A stretch of 64,000 nt of DNA from CAZDBS01 sp964503775 (lineage in GTDB: Bacteria > Patescibacteriota > Saccharimonadia > Saccharimonadales > CAZDBS01), in the NCBI GenBank assembly GCA_964503775.1, contig CAZDBS010000002.1, positions 22,849 through 86,848 of the forward strand. The letters are read 5' to 3'. Both the position numbers and the translations under genes were made by a program. The notes below the pieces were generated by a model. The model saw only the letters and a list, made by a program, of their open reading frames with translations. It made no database searches and had not been told where the DNA came from. Of this stretch, positions 23,819-31,933 are shown one piece after another (position 1 is the first letter of the stretch; each line of letters starts with the position of its first letter).

Positions 23819-25152
23819 GATGTTTTCAGTATACCACCGCTCGATGTGCGAGGCAGTACCATGGCAAATCCTGCCAAACCCCACCAGATGTAGGCGACAT
23901 CCTCGTCAGCCCATACATGGAGGAATAGGCCTACAACGCTGAGACCTATTAGGCTAGCACACAGTCCCAGAGCCAGCGGGTTGTCTCGTCTCATCCATAA
24001 AGACAGTCCGACCAACAGGATAATTCCCGCGAATATGAGGATACCCAAGATCCCTACTTCCTGACCGAGTTGTAGATAGTAATTCTCGCTTGTTGACGGG
24101 TTGGTAAAAGCCAGGCGACGAGCCGCAGGGCCGGCCACTCCGGGTCCACGACCCAATGGATGGCTCACGATATCATCGAGTCCGGTTCGAAAAGCCTGAA
24201 GATGACCTTGGTTGGAGCTCGGTCGATTGATACTTGAATCCGTATGGAAGATGAGATTCTGAACGTAATGATTATTCCTAACTGTGATCCCCACGGCACC
24301 CACGAGTAACATCACAGCACCGATCGATACAACGGATCGCTTTGTCAAACGACCGTTCATCACTACCCAAGCTGTGACAGCGAGCATACTCGCTGCACCT
24401 ATCCAAGCTGACCTCGAATATGTCGCTGACAAAGTCAGTAGACCGAGGATCATAAACGCGCCCAGTTGTTTTTGCGATAATCCGCTCGTCTTTTTTCTCG
24501 CCAGGAGAAATGTAGCGACTACCCCAAGTGGAACTAGTAGGTAGGCCCCCAGAGGGTTCGGCCCACGAAGGGTAGAATTAATGCGCACCAAGTCTGGTCG
24601 CTGTTCGTTCACAGTCAGATAAGGGCGAATCGTATCGTTACCGTATCCGACGTGCCTCAGTACGTCATGAGGCAATATGACCGCTTGAAGTGTTCCGAAG
24701 ATCACTACGATACTGGCAGGGACGAGCAGGATTCGAACCAGTTTCGATACCTCGATCTTCTCGTAGAACACAACTATGGTAGCGAGTACGAACACAACCA
24801 GGAATCTCAGATTGAACGCAACGCCAGTTAATCGCGCCAGAGGCTCGTCGCTATGCGCTATCCATAGCGCCAGATGCAGACCGCTGAACAGCGCTATAAG
24901 CCTGATAATAGGCGATCGTTTCAAGTATGTCTGAAGTTTGGGGTCGCTAGATACCAGAAGCAATGCCGGTATACACAATACCCCCAGTAGCAATTCCTTC
25001 CAAGCTAGGACGATGTCGAGACTTGGGGATAGCGAACGAATCCATGTGACTATGACTGCCTGTATCGGCATCAGAATCAACAGTGCAATGATTCCCCATT
25101 TAAGTACCCTGACTAGGTAAGCTCGATCGGACTTGGTAACCGCCATGATCAT
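23767..25152 (-). CDS. O-antigen ligase/polymerase-like membrane protein (Wzy/WaaL type)
   Basis: This 461-residue protein has about 11-12 hydrophobic helices. A large external loop (about 270-345) contains RPSSNQGHLQAFRTGLDDIVSHPLGRGPGVAGPA, the Wzy_C signature with the HPLGRGPG turn. Such proteins ligate or polymerise lipid-linked glycans on the outer face of the membrane. The start could be residue 1 or 3 (MIMAVTKS). It is divergent from the glycan-initiating transferase (48-bp gap), consistent with one surface-polysaccharide pathway. Confidence 0.88.
   Translation of the reverse strand: MIMAVTKSDRAYLVRVLKWGIIALLILMPIQAVIVTWIRSLSPSLDIVLAWKELLLGVLCIPALLLVSSDPKLQTYLKRSPIIRLIALFSGLHLALWIAHSDEPLARLTGVAFNLRFLVVFVLATIVVFYEKIEVSKLVRILLVPASIVVIFGTLQAVILPHDVLRHVGYGNDTIRPYLTVNEQRPDLVRINSTLRGPNPLGAYLLVPLGVVATFLLARKKTSGLSQKQLGAFMILGLLTLSATYSRSAWIGAASMLAVTAWVVMNGRLTKRSVVSIGAVMLLVGAVGITVRNNHYVQNLIFHTDSSINRPSSNQGHLQAFRTGLDDIVSHPLGRGPGVAGPAARRLAFTNPSTSENYYLQLGQEVGILGILIFAGIILLVGLSLWMRRDNPLALGLCASLIGLSVVGLFLHVWADEDVAYIWWGLAGFAMVLPRTSSGGILKTSWTKSKQSVRRRSSVNS
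23828..23836 (-). promoter_or_regulatory. Extended -10 of the LexA-like gene, nearly leaderless
   Basis: On the minus strand TGG is followed by TATACT, and transcription would start about 3 nt before the ATG at 23818. It lies inside the coding end of the O-antigen ligase-like gene, so the regulator can be transcribed independently. Confidence 0.45.
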
Positions 25153-25156
25153 AGTA

Positions 25157-25182
25157 TGACCGAAGTCACGGAGTGATACAAT
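25157..25182 (+). promoter_or_regulatory. Promoter of the glycan-initiation gene with internal inverted repeat
   Basis: An extended -10, TGA plus TACAAT (25174-25182), gives a start near 25189 and an ~11-nt leader without a ribosome site. TGAC-CGAA-GTCA (25157-25168) is a 4+4 inverted repeat upstream of the -10. It resembles the Crp/Fnr half-site but is centred near -26, more like a repressor position. Confidence 0.4.
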
Positions 25183-25199
25183 AAAGCCTTAGTACGCCT

Positions 25200-26651
25200 A
25201 TGAAAAATAACTTCTCTTTTGTTTTCAGTTTCTTCCTGGTCATCGCCGACTTTATAGCTATCCTGCTGGCGTTTGTAGTGGCTTACATTCTAAGAGTCAG
25301 TGTCAACATCACAGACCAGCCCATTGCCTACCAGATAGGTGCCTTGGAATTTTTCCGCATATTTATGATGCTTATTCCCTTTTGGCTAATCATTTTTGGC
25401 TTGTTGGGCTTGTACAACAGTGATGTCTATCGCAAACGCCTCCGAGAATACTCTCTGCTTTTTGTCGGATCTTTCATCGGTATCTTATTCCTGATCGCCT
25501 ACGACTTCATGTCTGCCCGACCGATATTTCCCGGCAAACTCGTACCAATATTCGCCTTGGGACTGGGTTACTTCCTGTTGCTCGTCGAACGAAGTGTCAT
25601 GCGCATCGTACGGCGGACATTGTTCAGATTCGGTATCGGCGTCAACCGTATCATGATCATCGGTAACGCTGAGGCCACAACCAAACTAGCCGAGCATCTT
25701 GCTGACACTAAGCAAACAGGCTTTGAGATCGTAGCAATTGTAGCTCCTAAGGAACTTATCCCCGACAAACTCAGGGTCCAGTACTTTTCATCAGTCAACA
25801 CAGCTTTGACCAAATTACACGACCTCCAGATTCATAGCATCATTCAGACAGAGCTCTTTGCAGACGAAAATATGAACAGAACCATACAACAAGCGTCATT
25901 CTCTAATCACATCGCTTACAAATTCATACCCGCCAACACGACGCTCTATACTTCCAATAACCGCATCGAACTTCTACAGTCGTTCCCTGTCGTCGCCGTC
26001 CATGAAACGGCTTTGTTTGGATGGGGTAGAATCGTAAAACGCCTTTTCGACATAAGCGTCAGCATCGTAACACTAGTCATACTGTCACCCATCATGCTGC
26101 TCGTTGCTCTGCTTATCAAAATCACAGATCCTAGGGGACCGGTGCTATTCAAACAGCGCCGGCTAACTCGTTTTGATACACCTTTTTTCGTCTACAAATT
26201 TCGCACACTTAATATGCGCTACAACGGCAAGGATGAGATCACGACATTTCGCTCGATGGACAGGGAAGACCTGGTGCAAGAATTTATCGAAAATCGTGGC
26301 AAGGTCCAAAACGACCCACGTATCACACCTGTCGGAAAATTTCTGCGCAGCATTAGTCTCGATGAATTACCCCAACTATTTAATGTCATCAAGGGAGATA
26401 TAAGCCTGGTCGGACCTCGTGCCGTCGTCGAGAAACACGCCGCTGAGTACAAAGAAAACCGTCCTCTTATGCTCAGTGTCAAAACCGGTATTACCGGACT
26501 CGCGCAAGTATCGGGACGTGATGATATAAGTCTGGAGGAGAGGGTGAAGCTTGATACCTTCTACGTCCAAAACTGGAGTTTTTGGTTAGATATCAACATC
26601 CTCATCAGAACTTTGTGGGTTCTAGTAAATCGTCGAGGATTTCGATCCTGA
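25200..26651 (+). CDS. Polyprenyl-phosphate sugar-1-phosphate transferase (glycan initiation)
   Basis: This 483-residue protein transfers a sugar-1-phosphate from a nucleotide sugar to undecaprenyl phosphate, the first step of surface-glycan assembly. It has four to five N-terminal helices (~8-130) and a nucleotide-binding-like middle domain (MIIGNAEATTKLAEHL to ~265). The catalytic C-terminal bacterial sugar transferase domain has KRLFDISVSIVTLVILSP, PVLFKQRR, FVYKFRTLNM, FLRSISLDELPQLFNVIKGD, MSLVGPRA-like and KTGITGLAQVSGR. This is the WbaP/CpsE-type long form. Its stop overlaps the next start by 1 bp (TGATG). Confidence 0.95.
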   Translation: MKNNFSFVFSFFLVIADFIAILLAFVVAYILRVSVNITDQPIAYQIGALEFFRIFMMLIPFWLIIFGLLGLYNSDVYRKRLREYSLLFVGSFIGILFLIAYDFMSARPIFPGKLVPIFALGLGYFLLLVERSVMRIVRRTLFRFGIGVNRIMIIGNAEATTKLAEHLADTKQTGFEIVAIVAPKELIPDKLRVQYFSSVNTALTKLHDLQIHSIIQTELFADENMNRTIQQASFSNHIAYKFIPANTTLYTSNNRIELLQSFPVVAVHETALFGWGRIVKRLFDISVSIVTLVILSPIMLLVALLIKITDPRGPVLFKQRRLTRFDTPFFVYKFRTLNMRYNGKDEITTFRSMDREDLVQEFIENRGKVQNDPRITPVGKFLRSISLDELPQLFNVIKGDISLVGPRAVVEKHAAEYKENRPLMLSVKTGITGLAQVSGRDDISLEERVKLDTFYVQNWSFWLDINILIRTLWVLVNRRGFRS

Positions 26652-27784
26652 TGAATAGTGACAAGGCGATTCCCAAGGTTGCTATTGTTTGCGATTGGCT
26701 GGCAGGGGGCGGCTCAGAGAGAGTTATAGTCGAGCTACACAATCTGTATCCTGCCGCACCTCTATACATGGCGTATTGTAGCGACCAATCTCGTCAGGCA
26801 CTCGGCGATGCAGACCTCCATGTAAGTTATATGCAACGCTATCCATTTTCAAAGCTTTATAAGTTTCTCCCATTGATGCGTCAGCTTTGGTTTCATAGAC
26901 TAAAACTCCAGGGTTACGACATAGTTATCTCAGTAGGCAGTGCTGAAGCCAAAGGCATACGAGTCCCTATGGGCACAGTGCACATCAATTACTGCTACAC
27001 TCCCACCCACTACTATTGGATTAGGTATGAAGAGTATCTGCGTAGTCCCGGTTTTGGTGGATTTCTCAATCCAATAGCCCGCCTAGGACTCAAGCTTCTG
27101 CTCAAGCCAGCTCGGCGATGGGACTACAAGGCTGCTCAGCGACCAGACGTTATGATAGCCATATCAAGCGTAGTTCAGCATCGCATTCAAACGTATTATC
27201 ATCGCGACTCGTTACTTATACACCCACCCGTTGATACTTCCCGCTTTCGGCCGACAGCCCAGCAACGACGCGTTGGCTTTGTTGTCGCAGGCAGACAAAC
27301 TCCATACAAGCGAATCGACCTGGCAGTCCAGGCCTGTACGATGGCCAATCTACCGCTTAAAGTTATAGGCAATGGCCCCGACCATGAACGCCTAGTGAAG
27401 ATGGCAGGCCCAACCATCGAATTCCTGACAAACTTACCCGACGAGGACATGCCGAAGCATTTTCAATCCGCCGAGGCCTTCATCTTCCCTAACGAAGATG
27501 ATTTCGGTATTGTGCTCGTAGAAGCTATGGCGGCCGGCACGCCAGTGATTGCCTACCGAGCCGGTGGCGCACTGGACACCGTCGTCGAAGGCAAAACCGG
27601 ACTATTTTTCGATGAGCAAATTCCGAAGAACCTGGCGGACACCCTGCGTCGTTTTGATTCTTCGAAGTTTGACCACCAGGAGATTGTGGCTCATGCCAGA
27701 AACTTCGATAGTCAAGTTTTTAAAAGCCAAATGCAAGCTATGGTATTAAAAGCTTTGAAGAAATATACAACTCCTAAGGAATAG
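26651..27784 (+). CDS. Glycosyltransferase family 4 (GT-B)
   Basis: The protein has 377 residues from ATG 26651, which shares its A with the preceding TGA. An upstream in-frame ATG at 26582 lies within the previous gene and is unlikely. The Rossmann start PKVAIVCDWLAGGGSERVIVEL is the acceptor domain. The donor domain has VAGRQTPYKRIDLAVQA and the EX7E-type motif in EDDFGIVLVEAMAAGTPVIAYRAGG. It probably adds an early sugar on the lipid carrier at the inner membrane face. The sugar is unknown. Confidence 0.92.
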   Translation: MNSDKAIPKVAIVCDWLAGGGSERVIVELHNLYPAAPLYMAYCSDQSRQALGDADLHVSYMQRYPFSKLYKFLPLMRQLWFHRLKLQGYDIVISVGSAEAKGIRVPMGTVHINYCYTPTHYYWIRYEEYLRSPGFGGFLNPIARLGLKLLLKPARRWDYKAAQRPDVMIAISSVVQHRIQTYYHRDSLLIHPPVDTSRFRPTAQQRRVGFVVAGRQTPYKRIDLAVQACTMANLPLKVIGNGPDHERLVKMAGPTIEFLTNLPDEDMPKHFQSAEAFIFPNEDDFGIVLVEAMAAGTPVIAYRAGGALDTVVEGKTGLFFDEQIPKNLADTLRRFDSSKFDHQEIVAHARNFDSQVFKSQMQAMVLKALKKYTTPKE

Positions 27785-27810
27785 TATATCGTTAGATAAT
27801 AAGGAGTTTC

Positions 27811-28665
27811 ATGAAAGGCATCATCCTCGCCGGCGGTTCTGGCACTCGTCTCTACCCCATCACTTTGGCAATTAGCAAACAACTTGTCCCAGTCTACGAC
27901 AAGCCAATAATCTATTACCCCCTATCAACACTCCTGTCAGCTGGTATCCGTGACATTCTCATCATTTCCACACCTCAAGATTTGCCTCGATTCGAGCAAC
28001 TCCTCGGAACCGGGGAACGAATCGGGTGTAATTTTACATACAAGATTCAAGACGAACCGCGTGGTTTGGCCGATGCCTTTGTGATCGGTGCTGACTTTAT
28101 AGGCACAGATAGTGTGGCGATGATTCTGGGTGACAACATTTTCTATATCAGCACTGACCTCACACAATATACTAAACCCGATGGCGGAATAATCTTTGGG
28201 TATCCCGTTTCAGATCCAAAGCGATACGGCGTAATCGGGTTTGACGAGCATAAAAATGTGACGTCAATTATCGAAAAACCTTCGAATCCAGTATCAAACT
28301 TTGCACAAACTGGACTCTATTTTTATGACAATGATGTAGTTGAAATTGCAAGACAAATTAAGCCAAGTGCTAGAGGTGAGATCGAAATCACCGACGTTAA
28401 TAATATGTATCTGAAACGAGGAAAACTTAAAGTACATATTCTTGACAGAGGAAGCGCCTGGCTTGATACTGGTACTTTTGAAAGCCTTAATCAGGCCGCA
28501 CAGTTTGTTCAAGTGATCGAGGAACGAACTGGACTGAAAATCGGTTGCATCGAAGAGGTTGCCTATCGACAGGGCTTTATAAACAAAAGCCAACTGGAGC
28601 ACATAGCAACTGATCTGATAAAAAGTGGCTACGGTAAATATTTACTATCAATTATCGAGGAATAA
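27811..28665 (+). CDS. rmlA: Glucose-1-phosphate thymidylyltransferase
   Basis: The 284-residue product makes dTDP-glucose from dTTP and glucose-1-phosphate, the first step to dTDP-rhamnose and related sugars. The nucleotide-binding start MKGIILAGGSGTRLYP is followed by SKQLVPVYDKPIIYYPLSTL, GLADAFVIGADFIG, MILGDNIF (metal-binding Asp), EKPSNPVSNFAQTGLYFYDN and RGSAWLDTGT. These are all classic RmlA motifs. AAGGAG lies 5 nt upstream. The other rml genes are not in the window. Confidence 0.95.
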   Translation: MKGIILAGGSGTRLYPITLAISKQLVPVYDKPIIYYPLSTLLSAGIRDILIISTPQDLPRFEQLLGTGERIGCNFTYKIQDEPRGLADAFVIGADFIGTDSVAMILGDNIFYISTDLTQYTKPDGGIIFGYPVSDPKRYGVIGFDEHKNVTSIIEKPSNPVSNFAQTGLYFYDNDVVEIARQIKPSARGEIEITDVNNMYLKRGKLKVHILDRGSAWLDTGTFESLNQAAQFVQVIEERTGLKIGCIEEVAYRQGFINKSQLEHIATDLIKSGYGKYLLSIIEE

Positions 28666-28667
28666 TT

Positions 28668-29534
28668 ATGAAACCATGCAGTGTCTGCGGCCAAAAAACA
28701 GCAGGTGTCTACAAACAAGGCGTTAAATCAGTCTATAGTGACAAAGCCTACGATCTAATGCATTGTACTGAGTGCGACCACTACTTCACATATCCACTAC
28801 CAAAAGCCAAAGAACTCGATAATATCTACATTAACAAATATTCATATGATGCACACGCACTCATCGAAGATGAGAAGCGCATGCGAGCACGAAAGTATGC
28901 TAATTTTATCGCTAGGCGAAACGTCAAAAGTGCCTTGGAAGTCGGCTGTATGCACGGACTGTTGCTGACTGAACTTCAGAAGCTTGGAGTCAAAGTAGCA
29001 GGCGTAGAACTCGACCCAGAAGCTGTCGAGTACTGCAAACAACGAGGTCTCAATGTCGTCCAAAGTTCGATCGAAGACCATCTGAGTAAAGCAACTCAAA
29101 AGCACGACGTGATCATCATGAGTCACGTCCTAGAGCATATAGTCGACCCGAAGACCCAACTCAAGAACTTGAGTAAGCGAATTCCCAAAAACGGACAACT
29201 AGTGCTTATCGTCCCCAATTCACAGTCTGCAACCCGCAAACTATTCGGTAAATACTGGGGATACTGGCAGGTTCCAGTCCACATCAACCATTTCAACAAG
29301 AAATCTGTACGAACTCTCCTGGAGGACACTGGCTTCGCAATCACCGACATCAAGTTTTACGGGGCTGATTCACTCTTCTTCCTTTCCACACTCGCTAATC
29401 TTTTGGGCGCTCGCAACGACACCAAGGACCTCACCGGACCCAAGAAACTACTGGTCAAAATTGCTACAATCGTACTTCGTCCCTGGTACTTCATAGGCAG
29501 CGAAGACATGCTGGTCGTGGCAAGTAAGAAGTAA
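28668..29534 (+). CDS. Class I SAM-dependent methyltransferase with N-terminal Cys4 zinc ribbon
   Basis: The protein has 288 residues. An N-terminal CSVCGQK...CTECDHYF zinc ribbon (4-38) is followed by a Methyltransf_23-type Rossmann domain. Motif I reads LEVGCMHG instead of the usual GxGxG. It is followed by VAGVELDPEAVEYC and SHVLEHIVDPKTQLKNL. This layout is common for sugar or lipid methyltransferases in O-antigen-like clusters. It follows rmlA by 2 bp and likely modifies a nucleotide sugar or glycan end. Confidence 0.88.
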   Translation: MKPCSVCGQKTAGVYKQGVKSVYSDKAYDLMHCTECDHYFTYPLPKAKELDNIYINKYSYDAHALIEDEKRMRARKYANFIARRNVKSALEVGCMHGLLLTELQKLGVKVAGVELDPEAVEYCKQRGLNVVQSSIEDHLSKATQKHDVIIMSHVLEHIVDPKTQLKNLSKRIPKNGQLVLIVPNSQSATRKLFGKYWGYWQVPVHINHFNKKSVRTLLEDTGFAITDIKFYGADSLFFLSTLANLLGARNDTKDLTGPKKLLVKIATIVLRPWYFIGSEDMLVVASKK

Positions 29535-29563
29535 ACACCAGAACTTTACTCTTGCCATATTAT

Positions 29564-29572
29564 TGCTACAAT
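29564..29572 (+). promoter_or_regulatory. Extended -10 promoter of the DUF218 gene
   Basis: TGC followed by TACAAT, with a start near 29579. TTTACT 16 bp upstream of the hexamer is a weak -35. The site lies 3' of an in-frame ATG at 29563 and so supports the later start at 29599, which has TAGGAG in front. Confidence 0.5.
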
Positions 29573-29598
29573 CACATGGAAATGATTTAGGAGTATTT

Positions 29599-30249
29599 AT
29601 GACTGCACCACGAGTTGAAGCGACTAAGTTTGATCAGATGTTTGATTACTTGAGCGCTCCTGAAGGCGAAGCGTCTGGTGATGGTGCTTTCGTGTTTGGT
29701 CGTAAAGATGTACTAGTGGCACGATCGATGGCCAACCTAGTGGTTACCCGCGCTGTCGAGTATGCTGTCATCAGTGGGGGGATAGGTAAGGATTCGGGTG
29801 ATCTTGCTCTACCTAACGTCATGATCCCTGAGGCTCACTACTTAGCCATCCTTGCCGAACAAATGGGTTTACCGCTTGATAAGCTACTCATTGATATCAA
29901 AGCTAAGAATGGAGGAGACAACGCGCGCAACGGCATTGATCTCATAGTAGCTAATGAAAAGCCTCATGACTCACTTGTCGTCGTCGCACATGCTACTTCT
30001 CTTCGGCGGCTCACGGAGCAATTACGATTTGAAGCAGGGAAGAAGGATTTTATAGCTGGACGCATATCTGCACTTCCTACAGCTTATATGTTTGACGCTT
30101 TTTCACTTGTCGATCAAAGAGAGGCTGTCGGTGAAATGAAACGACTACTTGAATGGCCGCAGAAAGATTGGCTCGGAGAGCAACCGGATTTGCCCATGGA
30201 ACTTGCTGAATACGCAGTAGCCATTGAACCCGTACTGAAGGGGGAGTAA
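29599..30249 (+). CDS. DUF218/YdcF-like protein
   Basis: The protein has 216 residues from ATG 29599 with TAGGAG 5 nt upstream. The fold signature is DVLVARSMANLVVTRAVEYAVISGGIGK, MIPEAHYLAILAEQMG, IKAKNGGDNARNGID and SLVVVAHATSLRRLTEQLRFE. These fit the YdcF/SanA (DUF218) Rossmann-like family, often linked to envelope or polysaccharide metabolism. There is no membrane helix, unlike SanA, so it is cytoplasmic. The biochemical role is not established. Confidence 0.75.
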   Translation: MTAPRVEATKFDQMFDYLSAPEGEASGDGAFVFGRKDVLVARSMANLVVTRAVEYAVISGGIGKDSGDLALPNVMIPEAHYLAILAEQMGLPLDKLLIDIKAKNGGDNARNGIDLIVANEKPHDSLVVVAHATSLRRLTEQLRFEAGKKDFIAGRISALPTAYMFDAFSLVDQREAVGEMKRLLEWPQKDWLGEQPDLPMELAEYAVAIEPVLKGE

Positions 30250-30394
30250 ATCGCGACATTGTATGAATAAGCTGAAAATAGCAGTCACTAATTAAAAGCT
30301 GCAAACAACAAGATACATAGTAGTTTATCGGTTGCCTTGACTGCTGCAATGCCCGGAAAATAAAGGTGCGGTATAGTAATTAATGAGGAAAACA

Positions 30395-31171
30395 ATGAAA
30401 CATAAAATTATCGTCGCCATACCGTGTTATAACTGCGAGAAGCAGATTGTCAGAGTCATCGGAGGCTTTAACAAAAAACTTCTCGACAGAGTCGAAAAAG
30501 TTATCGTGATCAACAATCGGAGCACTGACAATACTGTCAAAGCTGCAAAAGCCGCTATCAAGAAACTTGGCATGTTATCCGGCAAATTCGAAGTTTACAC
30601 GAACAACGATAACTACAATCTTGGTGGTTCACATAAAGTCGCATTTCTCTACGGCGAGAAGCACAGGGCTACACATGTAGCCATACTCCACGGTGATGAT
30701 CAAGCCAAGACTCAAGAGCTGCATAGACTTATCGATGCACTCGAACAGGATCCGACAATTGATGCTGTGCTTGGCACACGATTTATGCGGGGCTCCAAAC
30801 TCGTCGGCTATGCTTGGCAGCGTGTATGGGGAAACCGAGCTATCAATGTCGCATACAGTATCGTAGCAATGCAGCCCAGTCGAGACCTCGGCTCAGGACT
30901 CAACATATTTGGACTCTCCGCACTGAAAGATCATGAATACTTGGGCTATGGCGACACCATGACATTCAACATTGATCTGCTGCTGGGCTACTTCAGTAAG
31001 CACGCCAAGCTCAAGTTTGTGCCGATCAGTTGGTACGAGACCGATCAAGTCAGCAACGCACGCAACTTCAATATCGGCAAAACAGCCTTGCGCAAGCTCC
31101 TACTCTGGAGGATTGGCAAAGTGGATCGTATCAATAAAAAACCATCCGACTATACCTCTACCAAAGTTTAG
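30395..31171 (+). CDS. Glycosyltransferase family 2 (GT-A)
   Basis: The protein has 258 residues from ATG 30395, placed 6 nt after GAGGAAA. An ATG 12 nt earlier (30383) is only 5 nt after a TATAGT -10 box and would need leaderless translation. The GT-A core is KIIVAIPCYNCEKQIVRVIGG, VIVINNRSTDNT, HVAILHGDDQAKTQEL (DxD-like metal site), LGTRFMRGSKLVGYAW and ISWYETDQVSNARNF. It resembles dolichyl-phosphate mannosyltransferase-like enzymes. It probably glycosylates a lipid carrier. Confidence 0.9.
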   Translation: MKHKIIVAIPCYNCEKQIVRVIGGFNKKLLDRVEKVIVINNRSTDNTVKAAKAAIKKLGMLSGKFEVYTNNDNYNLGGSHKVAFLYGEKHRATHVAILHGDDQAKTQELHRLIDALEQDPTIDAVLGTRFMRGSKLVGYAWQRVWGNRAINVAYSIVAMQPSRDLGSGLNIFGLSALKDHEYLGYGDTMTFNIDLLLGYFSKHAKLKFVPISWYETDQVSNARNFNIGKTALRKLLLWRIGKVDRINKKPSDYTSTKV

Positions 31172-31189
31172 TCGTATCATGGAGGAACG

Positions 31190-31933
31190 ATGAGAAAGTT
31201 ACAAATTTTGATACCTATGGCTGGTGCTGGTTCACGATTTGCTAATGCCGGCTTCACCACACCCAAGCCGCTTATCGATGTCGACGGCATGGCGATGTTC
31301 CTCAAAGCTATATCGAGTATCGAACAAATACCCGCAGAGAAAGAATTCTTATTCGTTATTCGCCAAGAGCATGTCCTCACCCAAAAACTGGATAAACTAA
31401 TAAAGAAGGCTCTTAAAACTGCAAAGGTCATCGTCATACCTGAGCTAACCCGCGGTGCTGCCGAAACGGCTCTGGCTGCTAAGGAATACTTGGACAAAGA
31501 AGCAGGTCTAATAGTCATGGACTGTGATCTTTGGTTCAACAGTAAAAGCTACAACAAAATGGTCGAAGAGTCCCTAAGTGACACTGCCGAACATCACGGA
31601 GGGCTACTAACATTCGAAGCCGATAATCCTCGCTATAGCTATGCTAAGTTTGACAAGAATCACATAGTGACCCAAACTGCGGAGAAGGTTGTCATTTCCA
31701 ATCACGCAATCACTGGTGCATATTTCTTCTCAACCGCCAAAGAGTTTATACAAGCAGCTGAGAAACTTCTACAACAACCACTGACAGAAAAAATGCCAGA
31801 ATATTATATTTCCTTCCTGTACAATATCATTATCAATGAGGGAAAAAAGATCAAAGCCGCTTTCGTCGACGAGTTTGCTTCCTTCGGTACACCGGAAGAG
31901 CTCGAAGCCTACCAGGCAAGTAAAACAGCTTGA
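31190..31933 (+). CDS. Sugar-nucleotidyltransferase family protein
   Basis: This 247-residue NTP-transferase domain starts LQILIPMAGAGSRFANAGFTTPKPLIDVDG, the GxGxRF...PKP signature. The metal-binding IVMDCDLWFNS follows later. It activates a sugar phosphate with a nucleotide. The short length and lack of a hexapeptide tail resemble capsule-type nucleotidyltransferases acting on sugar or polyol phosphates. GGAGG lies 4 nt upstream. The 3' end overlaps a possible start of the next gene by 98 bp. Confidence 0.88.
   Translation: MRKLQILIPMAGAGSRFANAGFTTPKPLIDVDGMAMFLKAISSIEQIPAEKEFLFVIRQEHVLTQKLDKLIKKALKTAKVIVIPELTRGAAETALAAKEYLDKEAGLIVMDCDLWFNSKSYNKMVEESLSDTAEHHGGLLTFEADNPRYSYAKFDKNHIVTQTAEKVVISNHAITGAYFFSTAKEFIQAAEKLLQQPLTEKMPEYYISFLYNIIINEGKKIKAAFVDEFASFGTPEELEAYQASKTA

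Noticed and set aside
23357..23884. SOS repressor LexA
   Set aside because: The S24 peptidase domain, cleavage site and Ser-Lys dyad are missing. The upstream ATG at 23884 is also rejected because the likely promoter lies inside that extension.
25157..25168. Third Crp/Fnr site TGAC-CGAA-GTCA
   Set aside because: Only 4+4 matches and it is centred near -26 of its promoter, not -41.5. Kept as a possible separate operator only.
29563..29598. Earlier start for the DUF218 gene at 29563
   Set aside because: It lies upstream of the predicted transcription start and has no ribosome site, whereas 29599 has TAGGAG.
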